A stretch of DNA of 64,000 bases, from NCBI RefSeq assembly GCF_001874645.1, contig NZ_CP017887.1, forward strand, positions 186,001 through 250,000. Direction: 5' to 3'. The stretch's first letter is position 1. Each line of letters begins with the position of its first letter. This document shows positions 1 through 10,141 of this stretch, in pieces. The DNA is from Pseudomonas frederiksbergensis (GTDB lineage Bacteria; Pseudomonadota; Gammaproteobacteria; Pseudomonadales; Pseudomonadaceae). Both the position numbers and the translations under genes were made by a program. Below the pieces are notes generated by a model, which was given only the letters and a program-made list of their open reading frames with translations, ran no database searches and was not told the DNA's origin.

Positions 1-1623
1 GAAAGCAACTGGCTCGGTGATGAGCGTTACCACGGCGACCGTAAGCTGAAGAAACCACTGGCCGCGGTGCAGATGGGCCTGATTTATGTAAACCCGGAAG
101 GTCCAAACGGCAAACCCGATCCAATCGCTGCCGCGCACGACATACGCGACACCTTTGCACGTATGGGAATGAATGACGAAGAAACCGTTGCACTGATCGC
201 TGGCGGCCACACCTTCGGTAAATCCCACGGTGCGCACAAGCCCGAAGGCTGCCTGGGCGCTGATCCTGCAAGCGCCCCGACCGAACAACAAGGCTTGGGT
301 TGGAAAAACACCTGTGGCAAAGGTAACGCCGAAGACACCATCACCAGCGGGCTGGAAGGTGCCTGGACGTCAAGCCCAGCAGCGTTCACCAATCAATACC
401 TGTCCAACCTCTTCGGCTGGACATGGGTTCAGACCAAGAGCCCGGCAGGTGCGACGCAATGGATTCCGTCAGACCCGTCGGCTGCAGCGATGGTGCCTGA
501 CGCTCACATCAAAGATAAGCGCCACGCCCCTATTATGTTCACCACTGACCTTGCGCTGCGTTTCGACCCTGCTTACGAGAAAGTAGCCCGTCACTTCCTT
601 GAGAACCCGAAAGCATTCGAACTCGCCTACGCCAAAGCGTGGTTCAAGCTTACTCACCGTGACCTTGGTCCACGCACCCACTACCTTGGCGCTGATGTGC
701 CAAAAGAGGAACTGATCTGGCAAGACCCGATTCCAGCACTCGACCACAAACTGATCGATGCCAAGGACATCGCATCACTCAAGGCCGGTGCGCTCGCCTC
801 GGGTCTGAGCACGGGTGAACTCGTGCGTACGGCGTGGGCATCGGCCTCCACGTTCCGTGGCTCCGACATGCGCGGTGGCGCCAACGGCGCCCGTTTGCGC
901 CTTGCTCCGCAAAAAGACTGGAGCGCCAACAACCCGACTGAATTGACGAAAGTGCTCGCCAAGCTGGAAACCATCCAGAAGAACTTTAACGCCAGCCAGA
1001 AAGGTGGAAAAAAAGTTTCACTCGCCGACTTGATCGTAATTGCAGGTTCCGGCGCCGTCGAATCTGCCGCAAAAAAAGGCGGCTACGCCATTCAAATACC
1101 AGTCACGCTCGGGCGTATGGACACCACGCAAGACAAGACGGATATCAACTCATTTGCCGTACTAGAGCCCAAGGCTGACGGTTTCCGTAACTACTACAGC
1201 GCAGACGCTCGCCTCTCTCCGACCAAAATGTTGGTCGAAAAAGCCAACCTGTTAACACTGACCACGCCAGAAATGACGGTACTGGTCGGGGGGATGCGAA
1301 CGCTTGGAGCGAACACTGACGGCACCAAAAATGGCGTCCTCACTACCCGTCCGGGCGCATTATCCAACGACTTCTTCGTCAACCTGATAGACATGTCGAC
1401 TGTTTGGTCCAAATCATCGGATGAAGGCGTTTACGAAGGTCGCGACCGCAAGACCGGTGATATCAAGTGGGTAGCCACACCGGTTGACCTGGTATTTGGC
1501 TCCAACTCGGAACTGCGCGCAGTCTCTGAGTTCTATGCGGCAAGTGATGCCAAGGAAAAGTTCGTCAAGGACTTCGCCAAAGCCTGGACCAAAGTCATGA
1601 ACCTCGATCGTTTCGATATTTAA
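1..1623 (+). CDS. katG: Catalase-peroxidase KatG, 3' part (5' end outside window)
   Basis: Bifunctional haem enzyme that removes hydrogen peroxide by catalase and peroxidase reactions. The frame is open from the first base, so the start lies upstream. The visible part begins shortly before LIYVNPEGP, which carries the Tyr of the family's Met-Tyr-Trp cross-link, and continues into the proximal haem-ligand motif [11 protein letters not shown]. The C-terminal half (KatG domain duplication, e.g. [14 protein letters not shown]) is complete and ends in a normal TAA. No frameshift was seen in the roughly 540 codons present. It stands alone, followed by terminator-like hairpins and a convergent oprD gene, so it is not part of the uptake locus. 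The family assignment is secure; regulation (often OxyR) cannot be judged because the promoter is not in the window. Confidence 0.97.
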   Translation, partial: ESNWLGDERYHGDRKLKKPLAAVQMGLIYVNPEGPNGKPDPIAAAHDIRDTFARMGMNDEETVALIAGGHTFGKSHGAHKPEGCLGADPASAPTEQQGLGWKNTCGKGNAEDTITSGLEGAWTSSPAAFTNQYLSNLFGWTWVQTKSPAGATQWIPSDPSAAAMVPDAHIKDKRHAPIMFTTDLALRFDPAYEKVARHFLENPKAFELAYAKAWFKLTHRDLGPRTHYLGADVPKEELIWQDPIPALDHKLIDAKDIASLKAGALASGLSTGELVRTAWASASTFRGSDMRGGANGARLRLAPQKDWSANNPTELTKVLAKLETIQKNFNASQKGGKKVSLADLIVIAGSGAVESAAKKGGYAIQIPVTLGRMDTTQDKTDINSFAVLEPKADGFRNYYSADARLSPTKMLVEKANLLTLTTPEMTVLVGGMRTLGANTDGTKNGVLTTRPGALSNDFFVNLIDMSTVWSKSSDEGVYEGRDRKTGDIKWVATPVDLVFGSNSELRAVSEFYAASDAKEKFVKDFAKAWTKVMNLDRFDI

Positions 1624-1656
1624 TCGAATGAGCGTGAGCCGCCCGTCACCGTACAA

Positions 1657-1690
1657 CGCCCTGCCCACTGTCCGAGCAGGGCGCTTATCC
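1657..1690 (+). terminator. Hairpin after katG
   Basis: CGCCCTGC and GCAGGGCG form a perfect 8-bp stem with an 11-nt loop shortly after the katG stop. There is no good T-run behind it, so it may slow rather than end transcription. Confidence 0.4.
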
Positions 1691-1725
1691 CAGGAGACTT
1701 TTTCGTGTCTAACGCTTTATCGGAT

Positions 1726-1748
1726 AGCCCGCCGCGTGCGGGCTTTTC
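1726..1748 (+). terminator. Rho-independent terminator after katG
   Basis: AGCCCGC pairs with GCGGGCT around a 5-nt loop and is followed by TTTT. This is a classical short terminator between katG and the convergent oprD gene. Confidence 0.6.
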
Positions 1749-1898
1749 TAGCCCTGCTGTCCACGCGTGACTCAGACTACCGGCGCTGGCTAAAGCAAGC
1801 CCACACACGCTGATGTTTTAGCCAACAGGAAGTAGAGAACACCCGCCACCGCCAGATAAGTGCGGGCACCCAGGCGTACTACTTCGTCAGGTATTGAA

Positions 1899-3122
1899 TC
1901 ACCACAACGCGATGTCATAAGTCAGGTACAGGCGATAATTATCTCGATCGCTGGCGTAGGTAGAACGATAAGTGGCTTTGCGCACTTCGATGCCTACGCC
2001 TTTGAACGCGCTGCTCTGTATGACATATCGCAGATTCGTATCGGATTCCCACTCCCGGGCTTCGCGTCCTTTGTAGTCCCCGTTCTCGCCCTTGTAGTAA
2101 CGGGTCATCAGGCTTAGGCCGGGCACAAACGCAGCGAAGTCATAGTCGTAACGCAGCATCCAGGTCTGCTCACCGGCCTGGATGAACTTTCCGACGCCGG
2201 CATTGGAGAACGAATAGACCGTCGACACGCTGGTGTAGGGCAATGCCGTATCGCCGCTGACCTTCTGATAACCCAGACCAAGTGCATGGCCGCCGAGACG
2301 ATAAGTGAAAAGGCCGCTGAACATATCGGCATCCACCGCACCATTGCGCGCCTCACCTGCATCGTCGCTGATGAAGTAGCGCAAATCGCTGGTCAGGCTG
2401 CCACTGCCCATCGGTAGTTTGTGCACAAGACCGAAAAACTGCTGCCGGTAGAACTCGCGCATCTCCCCGTAATACCAGGTGCCGCTGAGGGTTGGCGTGA
2501 ACTTGTAAGTGGCGCCGGCAAAATCAAAGCCAGTGCCTTTGCCGCCGTTGTAGCCCTGTGGATAGATATCGACGCTGTCGGTGGAGTTGCGCTGCTTGAA
2601 CCTGTCCAGATGACCGCTGTGCAAGTACAGATCGCGGATGCCGCTGTACTCGATTTGCGTACCGCGAAAGGTTTGCGGCAACAGGCGCCCATCGTTGTAG
2701 ACCAGCACCGGAATCTTCGGCATCAGGTTACCGGTCTTGATCACGGCTTCGCCGATACGCATTTTTGCAGTGATACCCAGGCTGGAAAAACCATCCGCTG
2801 CATGGCCATCGTCGTGCACCGGCAGCAAACCGGTGCCAGCGTGCGTCGGACTGGAGTCGAGCTTCAGGCCAGCCAGGCCCAACGCATCCAGACCGAACCC
2901 CACCGTACCCTCGGTGTAGCCCGATTGCAGGTTGAGCAAGAAACCCTGCGCCCACTCTTTGCGGTCCTCACCACCGTCGCGATAACCATCGTTGAAGTAA
3001 TAATTGCGCAAGGTCAGTTTACCTTGAGAATCCTCGAAAAATCCTTGTGCCATCAGTTCTGGCGACAGACCCACCAGCAATCCTGCGGACACAATGCCGC
3101 CTCTCGTCAACAGTCCACGCAT
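1899..3122 (-). CDS. OprD-family outer-membrane porin
   Basis: Substrate-specific 18-strand porin for small charged nutrients (amino acids, peptides, carboxylates) in the outer membrane. A signal peptide (MRGLLTRGG... to MAQG) precedes the mature N-terminus FFEDSQGKLTLRNYYFN, typical of OprD. Family blocks EWAQGF, GLDALGLAGLKLDSS and LLPQTFRG are visible, and the protein ends in an aromatic residue (ALW) as beta-barrel proteins do. The frame is open for a further 49 codons upstream, but the ATG at the signal peptide with GAGGAA before it is clearly the start (407 aa). It is divergent from the LysR gene. With the downstream permease and CocE-type hydrolase it suggests uptake of a peptide or amide compound; the actual substrate is not known. 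Confidence 0.93.
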   Translation of the reverse strand: MRGLLTRGGIVSAGLLVGLSPELMAQGFFEDSQGKLTLRNYYFNDGYRDGGEDRKEWAQGFLLNLQSGYTEGTVGFGLDALGLAGLKLDSSPTHAGTGLLPVHDDGHAADGFSSLGITAKMRIGEAVIKTGNLMPKIPVLVYNDGRLLPQTFRGTQIEYSGIRDLYLHSGHLDRFKQRNSTDSVDIYPQGYNGGKGTGFDFAGATYKFTPTLSGTWYYGEMREFYRQQFFGLVHKLPMGSGSLTSDLRYFISDDAGEARNGAVDADMFSGLFTYRLGGHALGLGYQKVSGDTALPYTSVSTVYSFSNAGVGKFIQAGEQTWMLRYDYDFAAFVPGLSLMTRYYKGENGDYKGREAREWESDTNLRYVIQSSAFKGVGIEVRKATYRSTYASDRDNYRLYLTYDIALW

Positions 3123-3273
3123 GGTATTTTCCTCAGCCCCGCATTTATCGGCTTTATGGGCAGTCGCAAAGGTCCCGCAATCGGGATGGGTTTCGATTTT
3201 GTTGGTCTGCGAAGCTGGACTCAGCGGCGCATTGCGGCGGACACTAACGACTCGACAGCGCGCCCACAACGTT

Positions 3274-3288
3274 ATGCGAGAAGCGCAT
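3274..3288. promoter_or_regulatory. Candidate LysR operator
   Basis: ATGCGAGAAGCGCAT is a dyad (ATGCG-N5-CGCAT) containing the T-N11-A arrangement typical of LysR-type binding sites. It lies in the oprD-lysR divergent intergenic region. Part of a further ATGCGA half-site follows nearby. The assignment is inferred from position and shape only. Confidence 0.45.
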
Positions 3289-3348
3289 CAGGCTATGCGA
3301 AAGCTTCCGCAGGCGTGCACCGTTGCAAAAACAGGGGGAATCGGCAGC

Positions 3349-4269
3349 GTGAATATTAAGCAACTCGAGGCTTTCAAAGCCATCATGACCACCGGTTCAA
3401 CCATCGGCGCCGCCACTCGCATGGGGCTATCCCAATCGGCAGTCAGCCGCTTGCTGACGCAGTTGGAAGAGGCATTGGGCTTCGCCTTGTTCTTGCGTAA
3501 AAAGGGCCGTTTGATGGCTACGCCGGAAGCCGAAGATCTGCTCGTCGAGGTCACCGGCCTGGTGGATGGCATGCAGCGTATTCAACGCATGGCCGATGAA
3601 CTGCGTATCGGTCGCTCGCGCAAAAGCCTGCTCAAGGTGGGTGTGCCGACCAGCATGACCCAGGAGCTGCTGCCGAAAATCGTTGCCGAATTTCTCAAGA
3701 GTCACGACGACATCGTCATCGAGTTGCTCACTGGCTCCTACGACACCATCGAGCGCGCCGTGCTCGACCGATCTGCCGATCTCGGTTTCGTGCGTTTGCC
3801 TACAGAGATGTCCGACTTCAACATTGAACCGGTACTGGAAACCGAAGGCGTCTGCGTCATGCCCGCGGATCATCTGCTGACCCGTCATGCAGTGATCGAA
3901 GTGCAGCATCTGCGCAACGTGCCGCTGGTGTTGCTGGGCCGGCAGCGGGCCCTGCGCACGGAACTCAATCAGGTGTTTCGCGCCGTCAACTTGACACCGC
4001 AAGTGCGCATCGAAGTGCATTCGGTCGGCGCCGCCTGCAGCTTTGTCGCCGAGGGCCTGGGGGTATCGATCGTCAATGGATTGCTGGCCAGTCACTTCAC
4101 TCACTTGCCCATCGCCACCCGACCTTTTCGCCCGGCACTGCGCTACGAATTCGGTCTGGCGTTCCGTCAGGACGAGCAGCGTCCACCGATAGTGAGTGCC
4201 TTTGCCGCCCATCTTAAACAGCGTCTGAACGAGTCGATGAATACCGTCCACGCATCAAAAAACGCATAG
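3349..4269 (+). CDS. LysR-family transcriptional regulator
   Basis: DNA-binding regulator of 306 aa. The N-terminal winged HTH is clear (KQLEAFKAIMTTGSTIGAATRMGLSQSAVSRLL, with the recognition helix around SQSAVSRLL), followed by the periplasmic-binding-protein-like effector domain. The frame is open far upstream, but the GTG preceded by AGGGGGAA puts the initiator directly before NIKQLEAF, as in other LysR proteins. It is divergent from oprD and lies upstream of the permease and hydrolase genes. The likely role is to control oprD and/or the permease-hydrolase pair in response to their substrate. No defect was seen. Confidence 0.92.
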   Translation: MNIKQLEAFKAIMTTGSTIGAATRMGLSQSAVSRLLTQLEEALGFALFLRKKGRLMATPEAEDLLVEVTGLVDGMQRIQRMADELRIGRSRKSLLKVGVPTSMTQELLPKIVAEFLKSHDDIVIELLTGSYDTIERAVLDRSADLGFVRLPTEMSDFNIEPVLETEGVCVMPADHLLTRHAVIEVQHLRNVPLVLLGRQRALRTELNQVFRAVNLTPQVRIEVHSVGAACSFVAEGLGVSIVNGLLASHFTHLPIATRPFRPALRYEFGLAFRQDEQRPPIVSAFAAHLKQRLNESMNTVHASKNA

Positions 4270-4375
4270 TCCGACCCGATCCACGCATAACGTTGTAGCC
4301 CCTTGGCGTTTGCCCTAGTGTCTGCCTCATCGAAGTACTGACACTCAAAACAATAACACCCAAGGGTTCACCGCC

Positions 4376-5818
4376 ATGTCCCAGATCAACCTCACACAAA
4401 CGGGCGCTGCCGAAAGTCAGACGCAACCCGTCAAGCCGACTGTACGCAAAACCATCAATCCGGCCATCATCCTACTGAGCATCGTGTTGCTCGCGATCGG
4501 GTTCACTTATGCAGTCAACTCCGGCACCTTCCAGCGCCAGAACGGACTGGTGGTACCGGGCTCTTATCAAGTCATGGAAAAGAGTCATTCCCTCACTGAT
4601 CTGTTTGCTGTCGAACCACGCACAGCCTAGGATGCGGTAGCCCGCCCGGTATCGCTGATCGAAGGTTTCATGGCGATCCCGCAAGGTATCGAAAAACGCG
4701 CGGGTCTGATTTTCATGGTGCTGTTCATCGGCGGCATGTTCGGCGTGCTGAACAAGGCCGGGGTAATCGACGCCGGGCTCGAACGCTTACTAGGCATGAC
4801 CCGCGGCAACATTTATGTGCTGGTGCCGATGCTGATGCTGGTGTTCTCCGCCGGCGGCACCTTCATGGGGCTGGCCAAGGAATTCATCCTGATCGTGCCG
4901 CTGATGGTCGCGATGGCCAATCGACTGGGGCTTTCGAACCTGATTGGTCTGGCCATCGTCTGTATTTCAGTGAAGATTGGTTATCTGGCATCGATCACCA
5001 ATCCGGTCGCGCTGTCCGTGGCGCAACCGATGGTCGGGTTGCCGATTTTCAGCGGCATGAGTATGCGCATTGCTGCTTACGCATTGTTCCTCGCCGTTGG
5101 CATTGTCTTCGTGCTGTGGAGCATTCGTCGCCACGGCTATGACACCAGCGCCGTCATTATTTTCGAAAGCCAACCGCTGCCGTTGCGCCATCTACTCAAC
5201 CTACTGGCACTGGCCTTCGGCGTGGCCTTTATGGTGTTTGCGTCAAACCGCTGGGGCTGGAAGTACCACGAACTGTCGGCGTTCTATCTGCTGCTGAGCG
5301 TGATCTTCGCAGCAATCCACGGCATGGGCGCCAGCACTGCCGCCAGTGCTTTTGTCGAAGGCATGAAAAAAGTCCTGATCGCAGGTGTGTTGATCGGTCT
5401 GGCGACCGCGGTGGAAATCATCCTTAGCACTGGTCAGGTGCTCGACACCATCGTCAACGGTCTGGCCAGCGTGGTCAGCGATCACGGTCCAGTGGTTTCA
5501 GCCTTCGCGATGTTCTTCTCGCAACTGGGCCTGGATGTACTGATTCCGTCCACCTCAGGCCAGGCGGCCGTGACCATGCCGATCTTCGGCCCGCTCGGCC
5601 AACTCTCCGGCGTCAGCCCGCAAACCACGGTGTATGCGTTTTTGCTCGGCAATGGCCTGACTAACATGATCACCCCGACCTCCAGCGGTCTGCTGGTGCT
5701 GCTCGCCACTGCGCAAGTCGGCTGGGGTCAGTGGGCGCGCTACATCCTGCCGTTGTTCCTGATCTATACCGTGCTGGCGATGGCGCTGCTGGCGGTCGCA
5801 GTGACCACCGGTTACTGA
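4376..5818 (+). pseudogene. YfcC-type permease, interrupted by an in-frame TAG
   Basis: Inner-membrane carrier of the YfcC/DcuC (C4-dicarboxylate anaerobic carrier-like) group, members of which move amino acids or peptides. The first 84 codons (one membrane helix, then VVPGSYQVMEKSHSL) end at TAG (4628-4630). The same frame continues at once with DAVARPVSLIEGF and the conserved core: EKRAGLIFMVLFIGGMFGVL, FSAGGTFMGLAKE, TPTSSGLLVLLATAQVGWG. The total of 480 codons fits a full-length member. One base change therefore separates this from an intact gene. A restart at the ATG of MAIPQGIEK (4670) would lose the first helix. It is a true nonsense mutation, a readthrough site or a sequence error; the first is assumed here. 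Confidence 0.8.
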
Positions 5819-5825
5819 GTTCCAA

Positions 5826-5859
5826 GGCGTCCACCCGCAATGGAACGGACGCCGGTTTT
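5826..5859 (+). terminator. Hairpin between permease and hydrolase genes
   Basis: GGCGTCC and GGACGCC pair around a 14-nt loop and are followed by GGTTTTC. It is a weak terminator or attenuator in a 55-nt gap, so the hydrolase may be only partly co-transcribed with the permease. Confidence 0.4.
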
Positions 5860-5873
5860 CACAAGGTTCTGAT

Positions 5874-7752
5874 ATGACTTCGCTGAATGAACAGGTGTTG
5901 CCCGTCATGCGCTTGCTGCGTGACCAGATGATCCGTCTGCGTGATGGCGTCCACCTCGCTACCGATATTTACCTGCCAACCGATAGCGCAGGGCCGTGGC
6001 CGGTGGTGATTGAGCGCACGCCCTACAACAAGAGCAGCCCCTCGCGCTCGGAAAAACAACTCGACGCCCAGCACATCTCCCGTGGGGCCATGGCCGCGCG
6101 TTTCACCGCGCAAGGCTTCGTGGCGATTTTTCAGGATTGTCGCGGGCGTTACGCCTCCGAAGGCGTGTTCACCAAATACACTTCGGAAGGCGAAGACGGT
6201 TTTGACACCCTCGCCTGGATCGTCGAGCAACCCTGGTGCAACGGACGGATCGGCAGCATGGGTTTGTCCTACGCGGCCCATACACAATTGGCGATGGCCT
6301 GCCTGCATCCACAGGGACTGAAAAGCATGGTGCTCGACTCCGGCGGCTTTGCGAACGCGTTCCAGTGCGGCATTCGTCAGGGTGGCGCGTTCGAATTGAA
6401 ACAGGCGACGTGGGCCTGGCGGCAGGCCAAGGAGAGTCCCGCCGCGATAGCCAACCCAAAGATCCGCGAAGCCCTCGAGCAAGAAGACATTCACCAGTGG
6501 TTCGCCCGCATGCCGTGGCAGACCGGACACTCACCGATTCGCCATGTGCCAGAGTACGAAGCTTATCTACTGGAACAATGGGCGCAGGGTTCTTTCAGCG
6601 ATTACTGGCGAAAACCCGGCATCTATGCCGAAGGACATTACGACAACCTGCCAGATATTCCGGTGCTGTTCATGTCCAGTTGGTACGACGCGTATGTCAG
6701 TTCAACGCTGGCCAACTACCGTGCCTTCAGCCGCCACAACCGCAGCGCCCAGCATTTGATCATGGGACCGTGGCTGCACGGCGATCGCAATATCAGTCAC
6801 AGCGGCGATGCCGAGTTCGGTGTGGCGGCCAACTTCGATGGCAACGTCGCACGCACCTGGCTGGATTGTCGACTGGACTGGTTTGAATGCTCGCTTAAGG
6901 ATCAGTCCCGCAAGTCAGCGGTCACGGCGCCGGTGCAGGTCTTTCTGATGGGGGGGCGACAGTTCAAAGGATCAGCACGGCCGACTGCAACATGGCGGGC
7001 GCTGGTTGAAGAGCTCGCAGTGGCCGCTTCCGGGCAGCCAGCCCCTGAGCCTGTATCTGAACGATCAGCGGCAACTGAGCACGGATCAGCCTTCGGCAAA
7101 GGTGTCGAGCCTGAGCTATCGCGCCGATCCCGATCATCCGGTGCCGACCGTCGGCGGCGCGCTGACCTCCGGCGCTCCGGTATTCGTCGGTGGCGCGTTC
7201 GATCAACGTGAGCGAGCGGATTTCTTCGGTACCCAAGGTAATGACCAGCCATTGGCCGAACGTGTCGATGTGCTGAGCTTCCAGACCCTGCCATTGACCG
7301 AGGATCTGATCGCCGCCGGCCCGCTAAGCATTGAACTGTGGGTGGAAAGCGACGGCCTCGACACCGACTTCACCGCCAAACTGGTGGACGTGTATCCAGA
7401 TGGCTATGCGATGAACATCACCGACGGAATCGTGCGTTGCCGTTACCGCGACTCGTGGGAGAAGCCGCAGCTACTGACTCCGGGGCAACGCGTAAAAGTC
7501 GTGATCAAGCCGTTTGCCACCTGCAACCTGTTCAAACGCGGGCACCGTGTGCGGCTGGACATCGCCAGCAGCAATTTCCCGCACTTCGACGTCAATCCCA
7601 ACAGTGGCGAGGCCGAGGGCCAGTCCCTGCACAAGCGCATCGCGACCAACACGGTTCATATGTGCGCAGACTTTGCCTCACGCCTGGTGCTGACCACCCT
7701 TGCACCCGCAGTGCTGGCGGATCTAAATCATCAGGCCACCGATTCAGACTGA
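5874..7752 (+). pseudogene. CocE/NonD-family alpha/beta hydrolase, frameshifted in a G7 tract
   Basis: X-Pro dipeptidyl-peptidase (S15)/cocaine-esterase family hydrolase. The first frame carries the catalytic domain: RDGVHLATDIYLP, DCRGRYASEG and the nucleophile elbow GSMGLSYAAH. It runs out of homology right after VQVFLMGG. The next frame carries the rest of the linker and the jelly-roll C-terminal domain, from DQHGRLQHGGRWLKSSQWPLPG through FKRGHRVRLDIASSNFPHFDVN to the stop. The shift sits in seven G residues (6950-6956); eight G would restore one frame of about 626 codons. The N-terminal product alone would lack the C-terminal domain. Its position after porin and permease suggests hydrolysis of the imported substrate. 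A sequencing error is a serious alternative. Confidence 0.85.
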
Positions 7753-7880
7753 CGCAGGGCGGCCGGTGTTGCGGATTTGCGCCGCATCGGCAACGCCAAC
7801 CGCGCCTGCCCATAAAACGCCAGCACCGTCAGCAAACACGCCAGCCACACAAAGATTCCGCCCCTGAACGTGTGGGACAT
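7731..7880 (-). pseudogene. Possible C-terminal scrap of a membrane transporter
   Basis: The minus strand encodes a single hydrophobic helix (FVWLACLLTVLAFYGQARL) followed by a short basic tail and stop, like the end of an MFS-type transporter. No upstream part is recognisable, and it overlaps the hydrolase stop. The family is only a guess. Confidence 0.3.
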
Positions 7881-7986
7881 GCAGTGCCCGTGTGGTGCCG
7901 TAGACGAAGCCGAGCAACAATGAGCCCCACAAAATGGCACTGGAAAACGTCACTGATAACGGCACGCAACAAAGTACAGCGCCAAA

Positions 7987-8094
7987 ATGGTGACAGTAAC
8001 GGCTGCAGCTGGCGTAGGTCATACGCTCGTTACGTACAACCCCGACTACGAAATCATAAAGGACTACGGCAACAACCAGTTCAAGGTTGTTTAA
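7987..8094 (+). pseudogene. Remnant of the 119-aa island protein found intact at 23.9 kb
   Basis: An open stretch of 35 codons ends in a natural TAA and closely matches the C-terminus of the intact gene at 23929-24288. TYNPDYEIIKDY is identical in both, and VTAAAGVGHTL here corresponds to ATAAAVASAGHTL there. The N-terminal two-thirds are missing. A more decayed second echo follows directly (about 8112-8192; FDILQDYGN against YEIIKDYGN). This points to an old local duplication of the family in this island. Confidence 0.75.
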
Positions 8095-8220
8095 TCGCCT
8101 GCTCAATGCCGACCAATACAACGCCCACACCATACTGGTATCGAACTCGTTTCGATATACTGCAGGACTACGGCAACCGCCCTACTCAGTAGCGAGCAGG
8201 GCGGTAGTTTTCCGACATCT

Positions 8221-8842
<622 letters not shown>

Positions 8843-8843
8843 C

Positions 8844-9622
8844 CACTACAATGCGTCAGAGATCATTGCTGAGAAGCTGGACACCGGCAGCGTGTCTCCC
8901 TCACTGCTGATGGCACTAGGTGATGCGCTCAATGGTGCGCGTCAATCCTGGGCGAGCGACCTCATCGAACCAGCATGAGGAGCTGTTTCTGTCGGAAGCG
9001 CTGTACAGTGCCACCATCGGTATACCGCAAGGCTATCACTCTGTCGCGAACTTCATCCGTGCGATGGTCTGGCACGCACCGGAGCGGGTCGAAAGCGTAC
9101 TGGCGTGCCTGCCCGAACCAACACCGTTGATGCTGGACGATGACCAGAGCCGCGGTTCCTATGCGGAGATCATGCTGCTCGCAGCGGGCGTCGACGACAA
9201 ACCCGTTTACCTGAACCGGGCTCTAGAAGCTTTTGAGACGCTGAAAGCGTCGGCCCCCTATCAGAAGCGCAAATGGGGCGAGACGCTTTATAAACTTGGT
9301 CGCTACGCGGAGGCAGACTATTCTCGAGACGATCAAAGACAAGAGCGGCCGGATCTGGTTGGTTCATAATCTGTCACAGGTGAAACTCGAACTGGGTAAG
9401 TTCGAGGAAGCTCTTGTTCTCGTTAACGAGTCCGTTGCGGGGGCGACGGGAGTGAACAAAAAATACCGCAGCAGCTTCCTTCTGCAGCGCGTCAAGGTGA
9501 GGATCAAGCTAAAACAGGATCCAGCCGGAGATATCGCAGAGGGCCATCGATACACAACCAACTCGGGCCTTCTCGATCAGTTTTCTGCGTTCGGACCTAG
9601 GCGTGTCCGAACTTTTGTGTAA
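8844..9622 (+). pseudogene. Frameshifted helical-repeat protein remnant
   Basis: Three consecutive frames carry one protein. HYNASEIIAEKLDTGSVSPSLLMALGDALNGA opens it, then after a shift near 8965 HEELFLSEALYSATIGIPQGYHS to KLGRYAEA, then after a shift near 9315 ETIKDKSGRIWLVHNLSQVKLELGKFEEALVLVNE. The alternating helices with LGKFEEAL-type blocks look like TPR repeats. The start is absent, cut by the IS3 fragment, and the end is unclear. No function can be given; two frameshifts make it non-functional. Confidence 0.6.
9589..9616 (+). terminator. Hairpin with T-run (terminator or IS end)
   Basis: GTTCGGAC pairs perfectly with GTCCGAAC around an 8-nt loop and is followed by TTTT. It works as a terminator on paper. 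The sequence around GTCCGAACTTTTGTGTAACC also resembles the ends of some IS256-type elements, so it could be a leftover terminus. Confidence 0.45.
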
Positions 9623-9670
9623 CCAGGGTTGAACTCAGTTCAGGGAATAGGTACTCCGAACTGGATGCTA

Positions 9671-9678
9671 AAACGAGT
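9671..9678. repeat. Left 8-bp target duplication of outer IS66 element
   Basis: AAACGAGT directly precedes the left terminus of the outer element and recurs exactly after its right terminus at 14543-14550. IS66-family elements make 8-bp duplications. Confidence 0.92.
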
Positions 9679-9763
9679 GTAAGCGCTCCATGAACCCCAT
9701 ATTCAAAGCGCTTAGCTGATGCCGGATGCTGTGCTCCCGATTTCTTTCTGGAGCCCATCCGCC

Positions 9764-10123
9764 ATGATGCGACCCGACGCAAAAGTCGAAAAAGTGTATC
9801 TGTACCCCAAGCCCGTCGACTTCCGAAAATCCATTGATGGCCTGGCTGCGCTGGTCGAGCTGGACATCAAGGTCGCCGTGTTCGACCCGGTACTCTTCGT
9901 CTTCCTCAACAAGCCCCGCAACCGCGTGAAGATTTTGTACTGGGAACGCAACGGCTTCTGCCTTTGGCTCAAGCGCCTGGAGTCTGAACGATTCAAAACA
10001 TCGCCCGATGTCACCGACGAGGCGATTGTCCTGACCGTCCAGGAACTCAACTGGATGCTCGACGGTTTCGACCTCTGGCGAAACCGCCCACATCAGGTTT
10101 TGACGCCGCGATTTGTGGCCTGA
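9764..10123 (+). CDS. tnpB: IS66 accessory protein TnpB (outer copy)
   Basis: IS66 Orf2-like protein of 119 aa, required with the transposase for IS66 movement; biochemical role unclear. The family core is present: VYLYPKPVDFRKSIDGLAALVE, then NRVKILYWERNGFCLWLKRLE. The ATG at 9764 follows GGAG and matches the usual N-terminus (MMRPDAKVEKVY). The frame is also open 15 codons further upstream without homology. It precedes tnpC by 18 nt. The gene is identical in length and sequence to the inner copy, so it looks functional. Confidence 0.93.
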   Translation: MMRPDAKVEKVYLYPKPVDFRKSIDGLAALVELDIKVAVFDPVLFVFLNKPRNRVKILYWERNGFCLWLKRLESERFKTSPDVTDEAIVLTVQELNWMLDGFDLWRNRPHQVLTPRFVA

Positions 10124-10141
10124 TTCCGTATAATCCAGGGC

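Noticed and set aside
2421..3359. 312-codon frame antisense to the first oprD
   Set aside because: Porin, signal peptide and start on the minus strand explain the region; the antisense frame shows no family.
9600..9625. IS256-type terminal repeat (GTCCGAACTTTTGTGTAACC)
   Set aside because: Only one such end was seen, with no transposase and no partner; the hairpin-plus-T-run reading is equally good.
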